Shown here piece after piece: positions 22,920-33,530 of a stretch of 64,000 nt of DNA. The position numbers and the translations under genes are program-made. Each line of letters opens with the position of its first letter. The first letter of the stretch is position 1. Source of the DNA: Ovis canadensis (taxonomy: Eukaryota; Chordata; Mammalia; Artiodactyla; Bovidae); contig NC_091251.1 of assembly GCF_042477335.2 (NCBI RefSeq), positions 91,837,501-91,901,500 on the forward strand, read 5' to 3'. Below the pieces are notes generated by a model. It saw nothing but the letters and a program-made list of their open reading frames with translations. It was not told where the DNA came from and ran no database searches.

Positions 22920-23240
22920 CATCTTATTAATTACCTGCTACTGTATGACAAAATACCCCCTGAATTTAATGGCTTGAAGCAGCAATACACATTTACAGTC
23001 TCGTGGTTTTTGAGTCTGGGTTCCATACATTAATTCGGCAGTTCTGGCTTAGGGTCTCTCATGAGTTTGCCGTTGTTGGCAGGAGTCACTGTCCTCCAAA
23101 GGTGAGCCACTGTTCTCCAAAGGTGAGCACAGGTCTGGGGACCTGCTTCCAAGCTCACTCACGTGGTTGGCAAGTTGGTACATCAGTCTTCCCCTACGTA
23201 GACCTCTCTGGGACTGCAGGAGTGTCCACTGACATGGCAG
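22920..23240 (+). mobile_element. Old dispersed repeat (shared with 43600-43850)
   Basis: The pattern 'ctgtatgacaaaatacccc', 'aatttaatggcttgaagc', later 'caagctcactcacgtggttgg' parallels 43600-43850. This points to the same ancient family, which I do not name. Confidence 0.45.
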
Positions 23241-23264
23241 CTGGCCTTCCCCAGGGCAAGTGAT

Positions 23265-24222
23265 TCAAGAATGTACATACGCATCAAGGAAACAAGAATT
23301 GAAAGAGATACATGTACCCCAATGTACATCCCAGCACTGTTTACAGTAGGCAGGACATGGAAGCAACCTAGATGTCCACTGGCAGATGAATGGATAAGAA
23401 AGCTGTGGTACATATACACAATGGAGTATTACTCAGCCGTTAAAAAGAATACATTTGAATCAGTTCTAATGAGGTGGATGAAACTGGAGCCTGTTATACA
23501 GAGTGAAGTAAGTCAGAAAGAGAAACACCAATACAGAATACTAACGCATATATATGGAATTTAGAAAGATGGTAATGATGACCCTGTATGCGAGACAGCA
23601 AAAGAGACACAGATGTAAAAAACAGACTTCTGGACTCTGTGGGAGAGGGAGAGGGTGGGATGATTTGAGAGAGTGGCACTGAAACATGTATATTACCATA
23701 TGTGAAACAGATCACCAGTCCAGGTTCGATGCATGGAACAGGGCACTCAGGGCCAGAACACTGGGACAACCCAGAGGGATGGGATGAGGAGGGAGGTGGG
23801 AGGGGTTTTCAGGATGGGGAACACATGTACACCCACGGCTGATTCATGTGAATGTATTGCAAAAACCACTGCTGCTGCTGCTGCTAAGTTGCTTCAGTCA
23901 TGTCCGACTCTGTGGGACCCCATAGATAGCAGCCCACCAGGCTCCCCCGTCCTTGGGATTCTCCAGGCAAGAACACTGGAGTGGGTTGCCATTTCCTTCT
24001 CCAGTGCATGAAAGTGAAAAGTGAAAGTGAAGTCACTTAGTCGTTTCCGACTCTTAGCAACCTCATGGACTGCAGCCTACTAGGCTCCTCTGTTCATGGG
24101 ATTTGCCAGGCAAGAGTACTGGAGTGGGTTGCCATTGCCTTCTCCAATGGCAAAAACCACTACAATATTGTAAAGTAATTAGCCTCCAATTTAAATAAAT
24201 TAATTTACCAAAAAAAAAAAAA
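23265..24222 (+). mobile_element. L1 3' end (ruminant type), split by a SINE
   Basis: Typical 3' end of a ruminant L1: 'ggataagaaagctgtggtac', 'atggagtattactcagccg', 'tggatgaaactggagcctg', a G-rich tract, and a terminal A run at about 24210-24222. Interrupted at 23871-24149. Confidence 0.88.
23871..24149 (-). mobile_element. Dimeric Bov-tA/BovA SINE with (GCT)n tail, nested in L1
   Basis: Two BovA-type units in tandem, preceded by a (GCT)n run on the plus strand. GCAAAAACCACT occurs on both sides (23859-23870 and 24150-24161), a 12-bp target duplication derived from the L1. Confidence 0.9.
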
Positions 24223-24249
24223 GAAAAGAAAGTACAATGAAGTAGCTGT

Positions 24250-25083
24250 GATGTCTTTTATGATGTGATTTTGGGAATCACATACTTCACCATATTCTAC
24301 TCATCAGAAATGAATCGCTAAGCTCAGCCCATATTAAGGCAGGAGAGTTATGCTCCACCTTTTGAAGGAAAGAGGGTTAAAGCATTTGTGTGCATACTTA
24401 GAAATAATTCAGTTGCTCTTTAGTCTATCCAGACTTATGATGTCCTCTTTTCTTAACGAAATATTTCTTTATTATGTACTTTTCTTCTTTACGCCCTATT
24501 GATTTTTTAAAAATTTAATACCACCTAGTTTATTTATTTGCCTATGTTAGGTTGCTAAGTTAGCTTTTCATCCCTTTATTTTCAAATATTCTTTCTGGTT
24601 TTGTTGTCAGATATCTGTCATGAGTAGCATATTATTGGATTTGTAGGACCTTAATCTGATAAATTATTTTAGTATATGAATTTATTATGTTTATCTTCCT
24701 TATAATTATTAATATATTTGAACTTACATCTATTAGTTTGTATTACCCTCTAATTGTTCTTCATTTTACTTTTCCTGCTTTCTTTTGGATTGAAAATGTT
24801 ATCAATTTTCTATAATCTCTGTTTTACACTTCTCTAGTGGGAAGACATAATATTGTATTTCCATTCTTTAGAGGCCACCAAAGTTTTTTGAAAAAAATGA
24901 AGTTATTATTTCCATCCATCAATGTTTCACAAACCTTTGCCCGTCTTGAGATTTAAAAAAAAAAAACAAAACTGCTTTTGTTATACATTTCTAATTTTAT
25001 TGCTTTGTCATCAAAGAGTACAGTCTGAATGATAAGGATCCTTTGGAATTTGTAGAGGTTTCTTCTGTGGCTTACTGTTTTAA
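24250..25083 (-). mobile_element. Ancient L1 fragment
   Basis: Long AT-rich stretch resembling reverse-oriented old L1 ORF2 DNA. No gene. Confidence 0.4.
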
Positions 25084-25296
25084 GGGGCGTCCCTGGTGGG
25101 TCAGCGGTAACGTGTCCACCTGCAATGTAGGAGACATGTGTTCAGTCCCTGAGTCGGGAAGATGCCTTGGAGGAGGGCACGGCAACCCACTCCAGTATTC
25201 TTTTTGGGAAAATCCCATGGACAGAGGAGTCTGGCGGGCTACAGTCCATGGGGTCACAAAGAGTCGGACACAACTGAACACACACATACACATATA
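25084..25296 (+). mobile_element. Bov-tA SINE
   Basis: Sense copy with GGGGCGTCCCTGGTGGGTCAG head and a CACACATACACAT tail. Confidence 0.9.
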
Positions 25297-25620
25297 CCGT
25301 TTTAAAGGCTGCATGTCTCAAAAAAGTGTATGTCTTCCTTTTTTTTTTCCAGTTCAGAGTGCTGTGTATAGCTAATAACTCAGTCTATTGAGTGTATTGG
25401 TAGACCTACAGGAGTGTGGCAATATCTCAAACTGCAGTGTGACTATTTTGTCACGTGTTGCTTGCCTTGTGCCAAGAAACTCTCCTGCACTATCACAGAC
25501 ACAAGCCACGTTGGTTTTCCAGTGTATTTATTGAACCTTAATGCCAAGCTCTATTCTTATTTGCTCCATTTGGACAGTTTATTGTACAGGCACATGATCC
25601 GTCTTCAAATTAAAAACCCT
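25297..25620. other. Intergenic, possible L1 remnant
   Basis: AT-rich, no gene recognised. Confidence 0.35.
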
Positions 25621-26235
25621 GGTGAAGGTTAGAAATGGGTTCAAGTTGGTACTTTGTGACAACCTGGAGGGTGGGATGGGGTGGGAGGTGGGAGGGAGGT
25701 TCAAGAGGGAGGGGACATATGGATGTCTATGGCTGATTTATGATGATGTATGGCAGAAACCAACACACTATTGTAGAAAGCAGAGTGCTAAAGAATTGAT
25801 GCTTTTGAACTGTTTGAACTGTGACGTTGGAGAAGACTCCTTGAGAGTCCCTTGAACTGCAAGGAGATCCAACCAGTCCATCCTAAAGGAAATCAGTCCT
25901 GAATATTCATTGGAAGGACTGATGCTGAAGCTGAAACTCCAATACTTTGACCACCTGATGCGAAGAGCTGACTCATTGGAAAAGATGTTGATGCTGGGAA
26001 AGATTGAAGGCAGGAGGAAAAGGGGACGACAGAGGATGAATTGGTTGGATGGCATCACTGACTCAATGGACATGAGAGTTTGAGTAAACTCCAGGAGTTG
26101 GTGATGGACAGGGAGGCCTGGCGTGCTGCAGTCCATGGGGTTACAGAGTCGGACACAACTGAGTGAATGAACTGAACTGAACTGAACTGAACATATAATT
26201 GTAAAGCAATTACAAAATAAATATGTTCAAGTTAC
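25621..26235 (+). mobile_element. L1 3' end interrupted by BovB
   Basis: The G-rich tract and 'atggctgatttatgatgatg' of an L1 3' end lie at 25621-25772. The matching L1 tail ('taattgtaaagcaattac') resumes at about 26195. A BovB 3' fragment fills the gap. Confidence 0.75.
25773..26192 (+). mobile_element. BovB LINE, 3' fragment nested in L1
   Basis: Sense fragment with GGAGATCCAACCAGTCCATC and an (ACTGA)n end. Its position inside the L1 tail shows it is the younger insertion. Confidence 0.9.
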
Positions 26236-26317
26236 TAGAGTGGTGGTCAGATACTGAAAATGGATTTGGTAATGGGAGATAAACCTGTTTCCCAACATTT
26301 ATAGAGCTTTCCAGTAT

Positions 26318-26534
26318 CTGTGAAAGTGAAAGTGAAGTCGCTCAGTCGTGTCCGACTCTTTGCGACCCGTGGACTGCACGGCTACAGTGGGCTCCTCCAT
26401 CCATGGGATTCTCCTGGAAAGAATACTGGAGTGGGTTGCCATTTCCTTCTCCAGGGCATCTTCCTGACCCAGGGATCGAATCCAGGTCTCCCGCATTGCA
26501 GGCAGACGCTTTCACCTCTGAGCCAGGGAGACAG
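26318..26534 (-). mobile_element. Bov-tA SINE
   Basis: Reverse copy, GTGAAAGTGAAAGTGAAGTCG to a head complement with a small deletion (TGAGCCAGGGAGACAGC). Confidence 0.92.
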
Positions 26535-27011
26535 CATGCAATGCAATTTGTCCACCAGGTGGTGCACTAAGCACGTAGTCTAATTCTGAGAGGAAGAAAC
26601 AATCTCAGTAAGAAATGTAAGGTAAAAAATGGGAGATTTTTCCAATGAAAGATCAGGACTCCATAGTCAACTCTGTGTGTGTGTGTATGTGTGGTGTGTA
26701 CTAGACCAGGAACTTACAATAACAGAATCTAGGATCTGGATTGGATCCTCGGCCTCTTCTCCCTTAATCCTCTTCCCAGAAGAGATAATTCAAAGGATGA
26801 AACAAATGGTTTGATCCATAACTAATGTAAATGTAGTTAAGGTGTTTTATCCATAATAGTGGATAATGCAATATTATAATGCAATATTGTTTTCTATAAT
26901 GCAATATTTGTTTTATTTTAAATTTTTAACAGAGATGATTTTATATTTCCACTACTGAGAAAGGTGATGCGTTGCTTTAGCTATTGAAACAAACACAGAA
27001 AACCCCACTGA
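26535..27011. other. Intergenic with short (TG)n near 26675-26700
   Basis: No gene. Includes near-repeats of 'taatgcaatatt' at about 26865-26910. Confidence 0.5.
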
Positions 27012-27255
27012 GGACTTCCCTGGTGACCCAGTGGTCAAGAATCTGTCTTGCAGTGCAGGGGACAATCCCTGATCTGGGAAGATCCCACATGCCATGGGGC
27101 AACTAACCTCGTGTGCCGCTAAAGCCCGCAGACTTCAACTGCTGAGCCGATGTGCCTAGAGCCTGTGCTCCGTAACAAGAGAAGCCACTGCAATGAGCCC
27201 GAGCACCACAGCTAAGATGCAGGGCAGCCAATAGATTAGTTAATTAACCAATTAC
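27012..27255 (+). mobile_element. CHR-2-type SINE
   Basis: Sense copy: GGACTTCCCTGGTGACCCAG head, 'gtgcctagagcctgtgctcc', 'acaagagaagccactgcaat'. Confidence 0.8.
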
Positions 27256-27790
27256 TTTCTAAAAAGCCCACTGAGTTGTTACATTTACATTATGACCACC
27301 CTCCCCAACCTGTTGTTCACTTAGGACACCTCTAATTTTTTCCATTCAGGCACTTTAAACCACGATTATAAAGCTTCTGTTGCCACATTGAGAAAGCTTG
27401 TAGTACGACAGGCAACAGAAAAGGCATAAAGTAGATTTGCAGTCATTATAGCCATATAAAGACATGTGCTCATATGGATATAGGTTGGAAGTGGACAATG
27501 GAGAAATAAACTTGTAGTATTTTGGGGGGAACTGGAATTGTGTGTGTTTCTTCCTCTATTACAAATCATACATTATTGCTACAATAAATTGATAAGGAAT
27601 AAAAAAGTGAAGCCACATATATATATACTTTGACATACAAAGCTTAACGTGAGAAATACAAGACAAACTTCATTGTGGTCTTTTTTTTTTTTCTGGCCAT
27701 TCTTATTATTGGTTTCATTCCATAATTCTTAATGAAAATAATTTTGTTGTATAGAAGAGGATGGTGTTCAAAAATGATCTACTTTAGTGG
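27256..27790. other. Intergenic, no gene seen
   Basis: AT-rich DNA with a T-run at about 27680 and a short (AT)n at 27617-27627. Confidence 0.5.
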
Positions 27791-27799
27791 TCAAATATA

Positions 27800-27925
27800 C
27801 CAGGTCTGCTGCTGTTGGCGGTGAAGATCCTCTGGAGAGGAGGAAATGGCAACCCGCCCCGGTATTCTTGCCTGGGAAATCCCATGGACAGAGGAGCCTG
27901 GCTGCCTATAGTCCGTGGGGTCATG
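27800..27925 (+). mobile_element. Bov-tA SINE fragment
   Basis: Body only (GAAGATCCTCTGGAGAGGAG to GTCCGTGGGGTCATGAAGA). The tRNA-like head is missing. Confidence 0.8.
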
Positions 27926-28376
27926 AAGATGCTGCTGTTGGCAGTCTGGGTCTCCTCTGCCTCTTGGGAAAAAGAACAGGACTGTGGGAGGGTTAAGTGA
28001 TCTGAGTCACTTAGTTGAAAGAATCACTCTACATTCATTCAAACTTAAATGCATGAAGCTAAGAAAGCCTTGCTGAAGGAGAGGGGCGTGTCTCCCCAGA
28101 CTTTTGCCCGGAGGGCACCCCGTGGTTGAAGCCACCTGCAGGAGTGGAAACAGGGGTGGCTTTGCTGCTGGTGTCAGCCGGACAGGAATGGGGGCCTCCA
28201 GGCCTCCCTCCTTGGCCCTCCCTGCAGCTGTCACAGAAAAGGTGCTGGTTTTCCTGCCAACTGGAGGCTGGAATCCACAGGAGAACCAAGTCAGTTCAGC
28301 TTGGGAGTCCAGCTCAGAAAAAAGGAGAAAGGTGAAGGCCTTAGAGGAGAGGAGTCTCCGGTTAGCCTCTCCCTTC
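27926..28376. other. Intergenic, GC-richer, no gene seen
   Basis: Open frames on both strands overlap here but lack splice context or a recognisable domain. Confidence 0.45.
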
Positions 28377-28502
28377 CAGACAGGAGAAGAAAATGGCAAC
28401 CCACTCCAGTATCATTGCCTGGAAAATCTCATGGACAGAGGAGCCTGGTGGGCTGCAGTCCATGGGGTCACAAAGAGTCGGGCACGGCTGGGCGACTAAC
28501 AC
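28377..28502 (+). mobile_element. Bov-tA SINE fragment
   Basis: Body and 3' part (GGCAACCCACTCCAGTATC to GGGCGACTAACACTT). 5' truncated. Confidence 0.85.
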
Positions 28503-28736
28503 TTACTCTGGACAGACAGACTGGGTGGGCAGGGGCTCTGCCAGCCTTAGCCAGGTGGGCAGGGAGAGGCCTGGGGGGTCTCCCATGTGTCTGGCTTTGG
28601 GACAGAAGAGCGCAGGGCACAATCTTTAAAATAATGACATGGTTATAAGACGCGACATAAACTGATTAGCACCAGCTAGGTCCAAGACGGTTGACTCGAC
28701 TTCCACTTGAATTTGAGCCTCAGTATACGCTCACTG

Positions 28737-29190
28737 TGGGGGTTTCCCAGGTGGCACTATTTGTAAAGAACCCAACTGCCAAGGCAAGAGACATAAGAGA
28801 CACAGGTTTGAGCCCTGGGTCGGGAGGATGCCCTGGAGGAGGGCTTGGCAATCCATTCCAGTATTCTTGCCCAGAGAATCCCAAGGACAGAGGAGCCTGG
28901 CAGGCTACAGTCCGTGGGTTGCGGCATCAGACACGACTGAAACAACTCAGCACGTAGGCACACAAGCACGTCGGCTCCTGGTAGGGCTTCTCAGGTGGCA
29001 CTAGGGGTAAAGAACCCAAGGCAAGAGACACAGGAGATGCAGGTTTGATCCCTGGGGTGAAGATCCCCTGGAGGAGGGCATGGCTACCCACTACAGTATT
29101 CCTGCCTGGAGAATTTCATGGACAGAGGAGCCTGGTGGGCTACAGTCCAGGGGATCACAAAGAGTTGGACAGAACTGAATGACTTAGCAT
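28737..29190 (+). mobile_element. Two Bov-tA SINEs in tandem
   Basis: Sense copies at 28737-28958 and 28985-29190 in direct orientation, separated by about 26 bases. Both have the head, box-B-like GATCCCTGG or its variant, and the TACAGTCC end. They differ at many sites, so are independent insertions. Confidence 0.88.
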
Positions 29191-29215
29191 GTAACATACG
29201 CAACACTTAGCTCAT

Positions 29216-29525
29216 TGTAACATACCCCAGGTGCCATGACCATAAGGCCAAAAGGTGGACAGTGGCCCAGCTCCTGGAAATCCCCGCACCTTCCCCAAAA
29301 TAGCCGGAATACTCCTCCCACTCACGAGCCTATGAAATTACCCACCCCTATAAGAAATGACAACTCCATACTTTTGGAGGTATCCTCTGTCGCTGGAGTG
29401 TGTTTTCTCTCTGAATAAATTTTCTTTCACTTTACTATGGCTTCCCTTGAATTCTTTCCTGTGTGAAGCCAAGAACCCACACTTGGTGGCTACTCCAGGG
29501 ACTCGAACGTGACCTGGGAAATGAC
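29216..29525 (+). mobile_element. ERV LTR-like fragment
   Basis: Begins TGTAACATACCCCAGGTGCC, carries AATAAA at about 29415 after 'ggagtgtgttttctctctg', then a U5-like 'ttctttcctgtgtgaagcc' and 'gaacccacacttggtggc'. This fits a class I LTR R-U5 region; the right boundary is a guess. Confidence 0.55.
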
Positions 29526-29990
29526 CATCCTCTCGTGCCCTGCTCTCTTTCCTGAAGCAGTTTCATTGCCCGTGGTGCCCTCTCCATAGGTCCAAGGCTG
29601 TTCTTGGGGGGCCAGCACGGGGTCCTGCTCCCAGGACTTCTCTGCCTGCCAGTCTCACCTTCTTGGATCGCTCTTCAGGCCTGTGCACTCAGCTCAAATA
29701 TCTGCACTGTGTCCTCCCCACGCTGAGGATGGAGAAAGCCCATTTTACAGATAAGGAAACTGAGGTAGGGGCTTTAATGTCTTCAGGATAGGGGAATTCC
29801 CTCAACCAGCCAAGAGGCTCCTTCCCTTGATGCAAATACCATCTTGTTCTCGGGATAACACAAATAGTACAGGCCTCGCTGGATCATGAGGAGCTGGAGT
29901 CTTGGTCTGAAGAGGGAAGATTCAGTGTAATCAGTGGCTAGACTGTGAGCTCCCCAAGGAGGGAGACTGGTTGGGTCATCTCTGTCCCCA
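29526..29990. other. Intergenic with a MIR remnant near 29725-29775
   Basis: 'cccattttacagataaggaa' at about 29740 is the conserved MIR core. No gene otherwise. Confidence 0.45.
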
Positions 29991-29996
29991 GTGCTC

Positions 29997-30188
29997 TCAG
30001 ATGCTCAGTCGTGTCCGGCTCTGCGACCCCACGAACTGTCGCCCGCCAGGCTCCTCTATCCATGAAATTCTCCGGGCAAGAATACTGGAGTGGGTTGCCA
30101 TTCCCTTCTCCAGGGGGTCTTCCAACCCAGGGATTGAGTCTAGGTCTCCCACATTGCAGGCAGACTCTATTGCCTGAGCCACCAGGGA
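29997..30188 (-). mobile_element. Bov-tA SINE
   Basis: Reverse copy from CAGATGCTCAGTCGTGTCCG to TGAGCCACCAGGGAG. Confidence 0.9.
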
Positions 30189-30335
30189 GATGAGCTATGG
30201 ACTGTAGCCTGTCCTAACTGGGGATTAACTGGTGATAGGAACCACTGTTACATCAGAATAAGTGCATTGTTATCTTACTAATTCCAGTACCATTGTATTT
30301 GAAAGCAAGAAGTACCACCAAAAAAATAAAGAAAG

Positions 30336-30465
30336 GACTTCCCTGCAGTCCAGTGGTTAAGACTCCTCACTCACTCGCACTGCAGACGGCATGGGTTCGA
30401 TTCCTGATCAGGGAACTAAGACCCTGCATGCTGCGTGATGTGGCCAAAAAAAGAAAAAAAATACC
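30336..30465 (+). mobile_element. CHR-1-type SINE
   Basis: GGACTTCCCTGCAGTCCAGTGG head, 'gggttcgattcctgatcagg', 'gatgtggccaaaaaaag' A-rich end. Confidence 0.75.
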
Positions 30466-31065
30466 ACCAACTGGCCAAAGGGTTCTACCTTCAGAGAAAG
30501 CAGATCAAGAACTGGGAGAACCAGTCTGAAAACTACTTTGTTTCGTCATGTGTGAACGAGCGTAGAGGTGGGGGATCCAGGTGTGGGCATTGTGTAAAAA
30601 CCAAAACACCCCACAGAACCTGGGGAGACATTGGACACGGTGTGTGTGGGGGTGGGGGGCACTTTGGACAAGTAGCCCTGACCTGGCGCAGGAGGGTTGA
30701 AAGGAAGCCTTGGCTCCTGATAAAATAAGTTTCTCTTTAAAAGAGCCTCTATGTGATTTGTGCATGAGAAATGCAACAAAGTCCAGAAGTAAAGCCCTGA
30801 CAGATGAAAGACAGCAGGAGTCTTAGGCAAGCAAGCAGTGCTCACCTATCACTGGTGAAAAAAAAAGGACCTGTGACTCTGGGCAGAGTTAGACCTTCCC
30901 AGACTAGGATGTGGTGCTTCTATGGGGAGGAATCCCGTGTGGTCTGAAATTTAAAGAAAATTGTCCAACTTTTAACCGGATGCAGCCCAGGCAGCAGAAG
31001 GGAAGAATGACTTTACAGGAAACCTAGGTTAAAAACGCTAATGCTAACAGTGTTCTGACCACTAG
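30466..31065. other. Intergenic, no gene seen
   Basis: Unassigned DNA with no splice-flanked frames or recent repeats. Confidence 0.5.
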
Positions 31066-31180
31066 GAAGAGCATCTGCCGTTTATTTATTGAGCCCTTAT
31101 TGTGTACTTTGCATACATTATCTCATCCTAAGTCTTGTTACCACTATGAACTATAAAATTGTATGATTTAGCATTAATGA
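31066..31180 (+). mobile_element. MIR SINE remnant
   Basis: 'tattgagcccttattgtgta ... catacattatctcatccta' is the MIR core arrangement. Confidence 0.5.
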
Positions 31181-31470
31181 CATAGGGCTGAGAACTCTGT
31201 TCTCTAAAGTCCATGGACCAAGAGAAGCTTTACTGCTTTAACTCTTTTCCATACCAGTGGAACATTCCAGGGTTCTGAGCCATGCAGGTCACTGTAACAC
31301 ATAGAGACTGTGATTTCCATCCTAGGTGCAGAGCTTGACTTAAAGGGTCTGGGGATGCGACATTCCCTGTGTAGCTTCATTTTGTGGAATGGAAACCAGA
31401 TCCTGAGTTCACTTCCTGGCCCTGGTGGCAGTCAGACAGTTTCTACCAACACCTAAAACAGTGTTGCTGA

Positions 31471-31600
31471 GGACTTCTTTGGTGGACCAGTGGTTAAGAC
31501 CTCACCTTCCACTACAGGGGATACGGGTTTGATCCCTGGTTGGGGAGCTAAAATCTCTCATGCTTCCTGGCCAAAAAGCCAAGACAGAAAATAGAAATGG
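31471..31600 (+). mobile_element. CHR-1-type SINE
   Basis: GGACTTCTTTGGTGGACCAG head, 'acgggtttgatccctggttg', 'ggccaaaaagccaa' end. Confidence 0.72.
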
Positions 31601-32195
31601 AATTGTAACAAATTAAATAAGGACGTTAGAAATAGTCCAGATCAAAAATCTTTAAAAGAAAAAAAGAAAGAAACAATGTTGCTAAGGGGTCCTGGCCAAG
31701 GTCACACAATCCCACTGTTTCTGAATCCTTATCACTTTCTAATTTATGACACCCTAATTTCTCCACTGAAGGAAATTTCCTAAAAAAAAAAAAGACCTAA
31801 TTCAAAGACTTCTTTTTTGACAGAGACATTTTAAAAGGAAATACTAAAAGTGTTTAAATCTCTGCTAACACAGTACTCAAGCCTCATATGGCTATTGAAC
31901 ACTTGAAACATGGCAAGACGGAGTAGAGATGTGCCCACGAGCAAAACAACACAGCAGATTGTCAAGACGTAAGACGGGAAAAAGGTAAAATATCACATTA
32001 ATAATTTTTATATTTATTGTGTATCGCAACAATAACATTTTGAATGTATTGAGTTAAGTGAAATATATTATTGAAATTAATTTCACATGTTTCATTTACC
32101 TTTTAAAAAATATGGCCGCTAGAAATTATTTAATTATGTGTGTGGCTTATATTTCTCTTGAAGAGTGCTGGTTCAGATAATCATTGTTTCCGTTT
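31601..32195. other. Intergenic, AT-rich
   Basis: No gene. The block 'ctcatatggctattgaacac' around 31885 resembles an old repeat, unassigned. Confidence 0.4.
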
Positions 32196-32197
32196 TG

Positions 32198-32625
32198 TTG
32201 TTTAGTCACTAAGATGTGCTTGACTCTTTTGTAACCCCATGAACTGTAGCCTGCCAGGCTCCTCTGTCCATGGGATTTCCCAGGCAAGAATAATGGAGTG
32301 GGTTGTTATTTCCCTCTCCAGAGGATCTTTCTGATCCAGGGATTGAACCCTTGTCTCCTGTTTGGCGACTTCCCTGGTGGCTCAGACAGTAAAAGCATCT
32401 GCCTACAATGTGGGAGACCTGGGTTCGATCCGTGGGTTGGGAAGATCCCCTGGAGAAGGAAATGGCAACCCACTCCAGTGTTCTTGCCTGAAAAATCCCA
32501 TGGACGGAGGAGCCTGGCACGCTACAGTCCATGGGGTCACAGAGAGTCGGACACTACTGAGTGACTTCACTTCACTTCTCCTGTTTGGCAGGTAGATTCT
32601 TTACCACTGAGCCACCTGGGATGCC
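32198..32625 (-). mobile_element. Bov-tA SINE interrupted by a second Bov-tA
   Basis: Outer reverse copy occupies 32198-32361 and about 32575-32625. It is split by a sense Bov-tA (about 32362-32561 plus tail). Confidence 0.9.
32362..32574 (+). mobile_element. Bov-tA SINE nested in an older Bov-tA
   Basis: Sense copy, GACTTCCCTGGTGGCTCAG to CACTTCACT. TCTCCTGTTTGGC, part of the outer SINE, is present at both ends and marks a 13-bp target duplication. Confidence 0.92.
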
Positions 32626-32635
32626 CAGTCTTTGT

Positions 32636-32835
32636 CACTGGCTGCTGCTGTTTGGTCGCCCAATTGTGTAGGGCTCTTTGCGACCTCGGGGACTGCAGCA
32701 TGCCAGGCCTCCCTGTCCCTCACCTTCTCCCGGAGTTCGTGTTCATTGCATTGGTGATGCCATCCAGCCACCTCATTCTCTGACTCCCTCTTCTCCTTCT
32801 GCCCTCAATCTTTCCCAGCATCAGCATCATTGTCA
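32636..32835 (-). mobile_element. BovB-derived short element
   Basis: Reverse copy with GGGACTGCAGCATGCCAGGC, 'gcattggtgatgccatccag' and 'tctttcccagcatcagcatc'. Confidence 0.8.
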
Positions 32836-33530
32836 TACCGGTGGCAAAAGAAGAGAAGAAAGAGACTGGAGAGGGGAAATGTAAGAAGACGGGGGTGGGA
32901 GAGGGAGAGTGAGTAAGAAAGGGAGAAGGAGAGGGAGGGGGGAAAGACGTCCAATTAAAGATTGTCAGAAACCTCCCAGGATTGGTTAAAGGTCTGTAGG
33001 CTCCTCCTAAGATCGTGGAAGGGTAGTGAGATTCCAGAAAAGGTACTTAAACCTGTTAATGTATACCAGAAAATTGCTGAAGTGTTTTTCAAGATGCAGA
33101 GTTCTAGGAAGGAACAGCTATACCAGACCACAGAGTTTCATTCCCACCTGAGTTCGGGACAGGTTCTTTCTCAACCTCTGGAGAATATGATTCCGTGGGT
33201 CGAGGAAGGCCCTGAAATCCCGTGGTTTTGCCAACTCTCCTATGGCTGATTCTGTGGTTACCTGAGTTTGAGAGTTGTTGACTTAAAAGGTGGTTGTATA
33301 GTGTCAACTATAAATTGGTCCTTACCAAGAGCATGACCAGAAAGGCATCAGCCATCTGCCTCTACGGAGATTGAACCCCATACTGCAATAGCTGTTGACC
33401 TTCAACAACCCCTGAGGGAGTTCAGGGTGGAGTGAGGCACTCTGTGCTCCCGGGAATCTGGTGGGACAGGTATAGTTGGATGTTTTTAGAAACAGATTTT
33501 ATGATCTCAATCCTTGCATCTCCTCATATC
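32836..33530. other. Intergenic; purine-rich tract then unassigned DNA
   Basis: 32840-32947 is strongly purine-rich on the plus strand. 33495-33530 ('ttatgatctcaatccttgca') resembles the start of the LTR at 17716, suggesting that the following BovB landed in an LTR remnant. Confidence 0.4.

Noticed and set aside
28737-29190. CRISPR-like or satellite array from repeated similar units
   Set aside because: The units are two independent Bov-tA insertions, unevenly spaced and diverged. No array structure, and the genome is mammalian.
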